A stretch of DNA of 64,000 nucleotides from Saxidomus purpurata (taxonomy: Eukaryota; Mollusca; Bivalvia; Venerida; Veneridae). The DNA lies in contig JAFMSR010000031.1 in assembly GCA_022818135.1 (NCBI GenBank), positions 62,001-126,000 on the forward strand. Reading direction: 5' to 3'. The notes under the pieces were generated by a model, which worked only from the letters and a program-made list of their open reading frames with translations, was not told where the DNA came from and did no database searches. Position numbers and translations under genes: made by a program. This document shows, in pieces, positions 56,208-64,000 of this stretch; within the stretch, counting starts at the first letter, position 1; every line of letters starts with the position of its first letter.

Positions 56208-58470
56208 AGTAAACTTGGGTTTTGATGGAAGTAGGTGTTCATTTGTTTGGTAAAATTTTATACGAGAATCGGCAATGTTAAAAACACTTGTTTATTTTTG
56301 ATAACACCAGAGACAGCATACAGTAAAACTACACCAATACTTATTGGCACAAACATATTGAAAGAACTTTTAAATGACTGCAAGAAAAGTTTTGGAGAGA
56401 CATATTTACAAAGAGCAGGTCTACTAACTCCATGGTATTTGGCGTTTAGGTGTATGGCTTTAAGAGACAAGGAACTTAGAAGGAACAAAGACCGTCTTGC
56501 TTTTGTTCGAAGTGCTGAAAAAGGAATGTCATCATTGAACCAAACTCTACAGTCAATATTAGGGCTTTCACTGATAATGAGATAGATCATGTGCCAACTA
56601 ATGCCATCATACAGGAAACAGAAGAGTGCATATTCAACAATTGAATTGACGTTACTCCTTCTGTTATACGTTATAACTACAAGAACAATTGAGAAATTAC
56701 AGTGAATGTTTCAAACCTGTCAACAAAAACAGTAAGTGTGCCACCTAGAACAGTCATATCAGAACTTCAGCCTGTTCAAATAGATGAAAGTGTGTTTGAA
56801 AAACTGGAAGAAGAAACAGATGCTGACATTCTAAAAGAGATACACATCAATTCTACTTTAACTTTTGAACAAGATATCAATTGAAACACCTTCTCGAAAC
56901 ACATAGGAATATGTTTTCAACAAGTGATATTGACATAGGGAAATGCGATGAAATCAAACATAGGATAGACAAACGAAGTACCATTTAAACAATGACATCG
57001 AAGAATCCCTCCAACTATGATAGAAGAAGTTCGACAACATATAGAACAATTACTTGCAGCTGGTGTAATACAAAAGTCTAAATCCCCATGGGCATCGAAC
57101 GTTGTGCTAGTACGAAAGAAAAATGGCAAACTAAGAATGTGTATTGATTACAGAATGCTCAACAAAAGGACAATAAAGGATGCTTATGCACTACCCAGAA
57201 TTGAAGATGTCTTTGACTAAAGGAGCTAAAATGTTTAGAACAATAGATATGAAAGCAGGTTATCATCAAGAAGAAGTGGAAGAAGATCACAAACAACGAA
57301 CAGCTTTTACCGTAGGACCTTTAGGATTTTATGAGTACGTAAAGATGCCTTTTGGTTTATCTAATTCTCCGGCATCATACCAAAGACTTATGGGAGAGTG
57401 TTTGGGAGATTTCAACATGACCATATTATTTACCTTGATGACCTGATAGTATTCTCTGAGAACTTTGAACAACATCTTTAAAGGCTAGACATAATTTTAA
57501 CAAGGTTACATGACTGTGGATTAAAGCTTTCACCAGATTAGTGCTACTTTCTGCAAAAAAGAGTCAAATTTTTGGGCCATGTGGTTAGTGAAGATGGTGT
57601 GGAAACTGACCTAGACAGGATTGATAAAGTCAGGAATTTGCCAAGACCCAACAACGCAGATGAACTTAGATCTTTCTTAGCATTTGCTGGGTATTACAGA
57701 AGATTTGTCAAAGATTTAAGCAAGATAGCAAAACCTCTGAATGATTTACTGCCTCCAACATCAAAGAAAAGAATTCTAAACCTGAGAAACCATGGATTTG
57801 GAAAGAGATTAAATAGAAGACATTTGAACATTTGAAAGAAATACTGACGTCACCTCCAATCCTAGCATACCCAGATTTCTCACTTCCATTTGAACTTCAT
57901 ATAGACGCTTGCATAACTAGACTTGGAGCTGTACTTTATATGGTTGATAAAGACAATAAGAAAAGAGTTATTTCATATGCCAGTAAGAGTCTATCTAAAT
58001 CAGAGAGACATTATCCAGCCTTTAAATTGGAGTTCCTTTGTTTAAAATGGGCTGTTACAGAAAACTTCAGCGACTACCTCACAGGTCATCATTTTACAGT
58101 CTACACAGACAACAACCCTTTGACACATGTGCTTACTACGGCTAAATTAGACGCAGCTGGCCATAGATGGACATCAGCTCTGGCAAATTATGACTTTGAT
58201 ATTTTCTATCGACAAGGATTGAAAAACACGGATGCTGATGCTATGTCCAGATATCCTCATCACAAGTTGTCAAATGAAGGTAAAGACTTCATCAAGTTGG
58301 AAAGCGATGCTGTCAGAGACATTTGTAATTCAGTGCATGTGGAAAGATTAATTGATATTCTCCCAGCTGCATCTATTAACATTATAGAAGCAACTGAATC
58401 AACAGGACAGCAAATGGCTCAAATTGAACTACGAGAGATTCGAAAAGCACAAAGAGAGGACTTTCTCATA
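56208..58470 (+). pseudogene. Ty3/gypsy pol: protease end, reverse transcriptase, RNase H
   Basis: The interrupted polyprotein resumes with LFLITPETAYSKTTPILIGT near 56300 and continues through TVSVPPRTVI (about 56730). RT begins near 57017 ([29 protein letters not shown]), then MFRTIDMKAGYHQ (motif A Asp), FGLSNSPASYQRLM (motif B) and YLDDLIVFS at about 57430 (motif C, seen only in a shifted frame), then FLGHVVSEDGVETD. RNase H follows at 57832-58260 (FELHIDAC, LEFLCLKWAV, VYTDNNPLTH, DADAMSRYP). Stops or frameshifts occur near 56700, 56884, 57218, 57416, 57480, 57540 and 57790, so the copy is dead. The catalytic motifs themselves are still readable. Confidence 0.88.
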
Positions 58471-59850
58471 TTTTTGTTTTTTTCTCATATGAAATACCAT
58501 CAAAAATTCATTCAGATCAAGGCGGTAATTTTGAGAGTGGTATTATTAAAGAAGTGTGTACTATAATGGGAATGCAAAAGAGTAGAACAACTCCTTACCA
58601 TCCCATGGGTAACGGAAATACAGAGAGATTCAACAGCACTTTAATAGGAATGCTAGGAACATTGAAACCTGACCAAAAGCAAAACTGGAAACAATATCTA
58701 CCATCCTTAGTCTTTGCTTACAATTGCACCAAACACGAATCAACAAAACACACTCCTTATGAGCTAATGTTTGGTCGCAAGCGAAAGTTACCGACTGACA
58801 GGCTGTTTGAATCAGCAGTTGAAGATCAGACATCAACAGATTATGTGAAAGATTTGAGAGAAAATTAAAGCTACACAAGAAATAGTTTAGAAACACACAG
58901 ATGCAGCAAGGTCCAAACAGAAACAAAATTATGACAAGAAAGCAAAAGCATCTCAACTGGAAATAGGAGATAAAGTATTGGTACGTGTTTTGGCATTCAA
59001 AGGAAGACATAAGATCGCATATAAATTCGAGGAAAACGTTTATACTGTTATAGAACAACCAAACAATAACATACCAGTGTTCAAGATCAGATCAGAAGAC
59101 GGTACATTGAAGACCCTACACAGAAATCATCTGTTACCGATAGGTTATTTCAATGATGAAATCATTGACAACAGAAAACCAGTACCAAAACCGAGGAGAG
59201 GCAAAACAGTTAAGAGGATTGATCAGAAAAAGATTGAAAGTGAGGTCACTGTAGTTGAGTCTAGTGATTCGGAAGATGAAATTGTCACACTGACAATTAG
59301 ACATGGGGACGCCCAGCATTCTGAAGAACCTGACAGAAATATTCATGTTGAAGTGTTGGCAGAAGAATCTGACAATGGAATTGAAGTAGATGAAGTTACT
59401 GAACATGAAGATGATACAGTACGGAAGACATTAGAAGAGTTTATAGAAGGCACTCGCTATGATAAGCATAGGAGTAGAGTAGAGGAAGATAGAACAAAGA
59501 TAGTATTTGATGATCATTCAGAACTGAAATTGCCACATACAGAAGTAACTAGAAGTGAAGTTACAGAAAACGATAAAGAAGCTAGTCAGCCTAGTCAACA
59601 AATGGTACCTCCAAAAAGGAAAGGGAGACCACTAGTAAGAGTGGAGACACCACCAGTAAGACCTAGAAGATCTGAAAGACCAAGCAAGAAACCAAGATAC
59701 ATGGAAGATTATGTTTGCAACTTGTTAAGTGCAGACAATAGACCGTTAGACTTAAAGCTAGATGCTTTAACCAAATTTTTAGATTCAGGATTGTTGAATC
59801 TTGTGACATCAAATGTCGCTCATAGGATTGTGGAAGCAATCATGACATAG
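58471..59850 (+). pseudogene. Ty3/gypsy integrase with internal deletion, plus acidic C-terminal tail
   Basis: Only the second half of the integrase core is present: IHSDQGGNFESG (second catalytic Asp), TTPYHPMGNGNTERFNSTLI (third acidic residue) and FAYNCTKHESTKHTPYELMF. The N-terminal HHCC zinc domain and first catalytic Asp, normally just after RNase H, are missing. At the gap TTTCTCATAT occurs twice, 10 bp apart (near 58460 and 58480). After a TAG near 58890 the frame continues with KVLVRVLAFKGRH and a GPY/F-like region. A 250-residue acidic tail follows to TAG 59848-59850, with RPSKKPRYMEDYV near its end. Confidence 0.82.
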
Positions 59851-60320
59851 AGTACTGTTTCTTTTTATCATTTTATTGTTTTTTTATTTTGATTCTTTTT
59901 TCTGTGTTCCAGGTTGCAGTGTCACAGTGAATAGAAGAAAGTTTACATTTCATATATGTATTGTTTGTACAATCTAATTATGTCTTTGTATATTGTAGAG
60001 ACAAAATTTCTTTTCTCACAGGGAGAGAAGATAACTGATGAGATGATTCATGTCCTCACAAAGATGACATTACCTTAAAGCAATTTGTGTCACAGTATTA
60101 CTTATATTCATGGTTACATATTTCAGATATAATAAACTTGAAATATTCAGAAATGTAGCATTATTCTTCAAGTTGTATGTCTTTAATGTTGTATGTTTGT
60201 TTGTTTTTCAGAAAATGGTGAGACATCACCTTTGACAGCTGGAACTTTTGTTTATAGTTCCTTAAATTATTTGTTTTAATCATATTTCAAATTTCAGAAA
60301 ATGATGGGACATCATTTTCC

Positions 60321-60334
60321 AGAGAGGTGGGGAA
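60321..60334 (+). promoter_or_regulatory. Polypurine tract
   Basis: AGAGAGGTGGGGAA stands directly before the right LTR and would prime plus-strand synthesis. A related 'cagaaaatggtgagacatcacc' block at 60210 resembles the sequence just upstream (60297), suggesting a local duplication. Confidence 0.8.
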
Positions 60335-61476
60335 TGTAGCAGGGTTGAGTTTTAGTGGTGCTTTACATTTTATTTAGTTGTCTGACACCTGCATTAATAT
60401 ACTTCTTTTTACAGCGTAAGCTTACATAATTTAGTAGTTGACAGATAGGTCAAAATTTGCAATAGCCTTAGTTCTTGATAGTGAATGGTCAATTAGTCAC
60501 TAGTGTAGTAATTTTCACTAGTCTGGCGCTAGATTTGGTTCTGCCAGTCAATTGTTCACCACAGTAGTCAGAGATGGCAAGATGTGTTCTTGCTAGTGAG
60601 AGGTTTTGTTGATAGTTTTCTTTGGCATATCGTCAGAGAATTAGATAGAGATGATCTAGTATGTATTAGCAAGTATTTATCTGTCGATAGCTTGAATTGT
60701 AATTAATTCTACGGTTTTATCTAGTCGCATGAGTTTGTTGTATTTTGGATTGTCATGGGTTTTCGCGAGTCTGGTTCCAAGTCCGTATTCTGTCACTCGA
60801 TTTGCAAAGCCACTGTCTTTACTAAACGGCATGACTATAATGGTGGTTGGTACTTTTCAGAGTCCTTTTAGTATTACGACACATGCACCACACCAGGGAG
60901 TAAGCCGGGGGTGTATAGTTGTATGGTTAACAATTGTATAATTGTATATTTTATCTTAAGTAATTCTCATTGTATGAGATACAATGAACATCACTGGATT
61001 GTTAAAACTTGTATACACTGTTAAGGGTATTCCTTAATAGAAAGTGGAACCTTTCTCAAGCAGACATTTAGTACTCACAGCTTGAGTACTAATCAAGCGA
61101 ACCATATTATATGTAATGTTTTATCTTAATGATCATGTTAATACTGTACTTTTACTTATTAGTCCTTGTTATGTATTTTCCAGGTCGGTTTAGACTCATG
61201 GATCAGTATGTTGAAAACTATGGATCATTAGATTTAAACCATGGATCAGTATGCTTTAAACCATGGATCACTGACTTTAAATCATTGATCAGTATGATTT
61301 AAAATAGTATGAGACGGTTATTAAGACCGGTACATCTGGTCTATATTGTGACCCGTTTGTTTCACAACCCGGATGAAGTGTGGACTAAAGTTATATTTAT
61401 GATAAGATGAACAATAAAGACATATATATATACATATAAACAGATCTTTTCTCTTTTGTGACTCACATGGGTTACA
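60335..61476 (+). repeat. Ty3/gypsy right LTR, full length
   Basis: It runs from TGTAGCAGGGTTGAG to CACATGGGTTACA, giving TGTA...TACA ends. The last ~160 bp match the left LTR fragment. AACAATAAAG at about 61409 could serve as a polyadenylation signal. No target duplication can be checked because the left LTR lacks its outer end. Confidence 0.85.
61197..61305 (+). repeat. ~28-bp tandem repeat 'CCATGGATCAGTATG' inside the LTR
   Basis: Variants of CATGGATCAGTATG followed by TTTAAA-like spacers occur five times (near 61197, 61222, 61240, 61262 and 61285). Repeats of this kind in an LTR can act as enhancer-like modules, but that is inference. Confidence 0.7.
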
Positions 61477-61563
61477 ATTACACATCCAGAAAAGATGTTT
61501 AACATTAGTCTCTTGTATATTACAAATATCGCATTGGTTCGAATTCACAAAGTTTACCTTTAA

Positions 61564-61880
61564 AGCTGCTCGCTCTCAATTTGCCGTTGAAATTTTGAAA
61601 ACTAAAGGCAATAATCAACAATAGAAGTAAAACTCTAGGTAGGAATTTGCAAAAAACGATTGAAAATGCTGGTTTTACGGCAACGCTATATGTTTATATT
61701 GAAATTTCAAAAGCGTTTGCAAAGCTTTATGATATGGTAGCGTATTATTTCAAATCTACAGATTTACTTTGCAGAAATTCATACTGGAACCTTTTTATAT
61801 CACTGTCTGTTCTAAAATATGCTATTTTCTAATTGTTTGAAGAACTTTATTTTTTCACCAAAATCTGAGAGCGAGTAGCT
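61564..61880. mobile_element. piggyBac-type MITE, copy 2
   Basis: The ends AGCTGCTCGCTCTCA and TGAGAGCGAGTAGCT, with an interior including 'tatgtttatattgaaatttcaaaagcgtttgc', match 22847-23169. The left flank is TTAA (61560-61563) and the right flank TCAA (61881-61884), a TTAA duplication with one change. Confidence 0.88.
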
Positions 61881-61884
61881 TCAA

Positions 61885-62567
61885 TAAAAATGTATTTGTT
61901 GGCAATATACCTAATGAATATTTAAACTGAAAATTTAAATGTCACAGTTTCAAATTTAGCTTTGAACGGAAAATATATATTTTCCCAGTTTAAATCGGTT
62001 CAAATATATTTTACCACTTTTCTTCAGATTTGATTTCAGGTTTAACTTTGAATTTTAGCTGTTTATTTATATAGGGGTATATTTGTTGGATTTCGATTTC
62101 AAGTGAAGTTCAAGCAAAGCGTCGCAAACCTCTTGATTATTGTTCTTTTTTCAATATTAAAACAGTACTAAATGAAATCAAATGGATAAAACGTTTTTGT
62201 TCTGTTATCAAGAATGTGCCCCGACTGTTTAATTCCCTTCTGATACCATATAGCATAGAACAGGGACTTTTTAAACTTTTTATTTATGAATTATTCCACA
62301 GTATCTGCTTGTAATAAGTTACTTTACCATCATCCTGTTTTATGTCATTTCATGCAGTCAATATAGGGTTAGGTTTAAGGTTATGGACTAACCCACAGAA
62401 AGCTTTTTACCTTAAATAATTAATGAGTTATACGTCTATATTTGATAAGTTGCATAACAACTTTTCGCCAACATATTTCAAAAAAGGTCCATAAAGGACT
62501 GCTACTTTCGTTTAAAAGTCGTTTTATCCAGCACTTCTTTCAAGAATTGAGAAACAACACGTATATT
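61885..62567. other. Non-coding DNA, nothing recognised
   Basis: No gene or repeat family identified. Confidence 0.45.
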
Positions 62568-63024
62568 TATGCCCCCTTCGAAGGGTAGTTTGCGGGGAGA
62601 GGAAGCTTGGATTGCATTTGTGGTCACTAGGATAAAGGTTTAGGTCACTGTAACTCAAAATAGGAAAATGATTTCCACTTGGTAACATGAGTTAGGAGTG
62701 ACCAATTGCAATGAAACTTGATGTTTAGGTAGCTTGCATGAAGAGGAAGATACTTAAAAAAAAATTCTTTTAAAAATCTATATTGTTTTAAGAAATTTGT
62801 TTTTCGAGGGGTGGCTTTTTTGATAGTAGCTGAGATGGGCAGCTGTATTTTTGGATGGTTGTGTTCAAGGAAACTATAAAATGTTGCCTTTTGTTTAATT
62901 CTACAATTTCTACAGACGCCGTTTTCACGAATTCCACACTGAGTTTTACCTTAAAAACTGTTCCTTTCATAGCACAACGTTTGCATCAAGGGGGGCATAT
63001 GCGTTTTACAAACAACTCTTGTTA
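62568..63024 (+). repeat. Dispersed element with palindromic end (family of 3.2-3.6 kb)
   Basis: It starts TTATGCCCCCTTCGAAGGGT and ends near GGGGGGCATATGCGTTTTAC and AACTCTTGTTAGC. Its interior 'ggattgcatttgtggtcact...aggtcactgtaactc' is shared with the fragment inside the Harbinger element. Confidence 0.65.
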
Positions 63025-63394
63025 GCATATAAGTTTAATTCTTAAGCATGTCTTTTTATTTTCCCTGGCTTTACATCACATACAGTAAAAAAGTTACAGA
63101 TTGCTTTATGTATATAATTCATGGTGTTGAATAACTGTTAGTGTATATATTAGTTTTGGAATAGCAACGTTTTTATCACTGTTTATTATTGTTACCTTAC
63201 CTAGAAGGGTAGGTTTACGGTGTTCCCATAGTTTTAAACAAGATTAGAAACTTTTCAGGTTTGACACGAAATTAAGTTTTTAGTTTCTTTCTGTATTGTT
63301 TGAAACCTCTAGGCCAATGTTGATAAAACTATGCAGGAATGTTCCTTGCATGAAGCTCTACCAAAATTGTTCAAAGAATTCCATTCCATGCAGA

Positions 63395-64000
63395 ACTCTG
63401 CATGGCAATAAATAGGAAAAACTTTAAAAATCTTCTTCTCTGAAACCACAAGGCATAGAGCTTAGATATTTGGCATGTAGCATTGTCTAGTGGACCTCTA
63501 CCAAGATTGTTCAAATTATGACCCCCGGGTCAAAATTGACCCCGCGCGGGTGGGCCCTTAGTTTTTGCATAGGAATATATAGGGAAAACTTTAAAAATCT
63601 TCTTCTCTGAAACCACAAGGCCTAAAACTAAGATATTTGGCATGTAGCATTGTCTAGTAGACCTCTACCAAGATTGTTCAAATTATGACCCCCGGGTCAA
63701 AATTGACCCCGCACCGGGGGTCACTTAGTTTTGCATAGGAATATATAGGAAAAACTTAAAAAATCTTCTTCTCTGAAACTACAAGGCCTAGAGCTAAGAT
63801 ATTTGGCATGTAGCATTGGCTAGTGGACCTTCACCAATATTGTTCAAATTATGACCCCCGGGTCAAAATTGACCCTGCACCGGGGGTCACTTAGTTTTGC
63901 ATAGGAATATATAGGAAAAACTTTAAAAATCTTCACCATTGCCTAGTAGACCTCTTTAAAGTTTGTTCAAATTATGCCCCTGGGGTTAAAACTGACCTTG
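63395..64000 (+). repeat. ~168-bp tandem repeat running off the right edge
   Basis: 'aaaatcttcttctctgaaac' recurs near 63427, 63595 and 63763. Each unit has 'aagatatttggcatgtagcattg', 'caaattatgacccccgggtcaaaattgacccc' and 'ggaatatatagg'. About three and a half units are visible. The CCCCCGGGTCAAAATTGACCC block is itself partly palindromic. Confidence 0.9.

Noticed and set aside
56258..56590. 110-codon minus-strand frame
   Set aside because: Antisense of the gypsy protease/RT linker, which has recognisable text on the plus strand.

Overview
The window looks like nuclear DNA from an animal, most likely a bivalve mollusc (clam-like). The signs are AT-rich non-coding DNA, spliced genes with GT-AG introns, very high transposon density, the tandem 'GTCCGTCCGTCC / cataactttg' repeat families that I associate with bivalve genomes, tRNA-derived SINEs, and a retroelement type known from clams. 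Species is an inference. No bacterial-type operon, CRISPR array, rRNA or functional tRNA gene was seen.

One host gene is well supported: a CHST15-like carbohydrate sulfotransferase on the minus strand. Exon 1 (33873-34355) carries a Golgi signal anchor. Exons 2-6 (9720 down to 6391) carry the PAPS-binding sulfotransferase fold. Every exon junction is GT-AG and keeps the reading frame. The last exon was not found and probably lies beyond the left edge. Intron 1 is about 24 kb and is filled with mobile DNA: a hAT element with an internal SINE, a piggyBac-type MITE, a decayed L1-like LINE, and several tandem-repeat elements.

Left region (1-6.4 kb): a complete PIF/Harbinger transposon (1709-4889) with TIRs, a 3-bp target duplication, an intact transposase, and a spliced Myb-like partner gene broken by one stop codon. 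A 440-bp segment at the left edge recurs inverted at 27.2-27.6 kb, and one copy is interrupted by a small TIR element.

Middle (34.4-48.4 kb): a long (CA)n, a 2.7-kb array with a ~356-bp higher-order period, other repeats, and a non-LTR ORF1 remnant. Much of this region is featureless.

Right region (48.4-61.5 kb): a decayed Ty3/gypsy element with a truncated left LTR, a tRNA-Lys-type primer site, a long leader, gag, protease, RT, RNase H, partial integrase, polypurine tract and a full right LTR. A Penelope-like element (53952-56207, minus strand) is inserted in its protease/RT junction. This is the most interesting object in the window. Its RT reading frame is open for about 1.5 kb except for one in-frame UGA, and its 3' UTR contains a sequence that folds on paper into a textbook type II SECIS element. 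It therefore looks like a selenoprotein-encoding Penelope-like (Naiad-type) retroelement. The 61.5-64 kb end holds a second MITE copy and tandem repeats.
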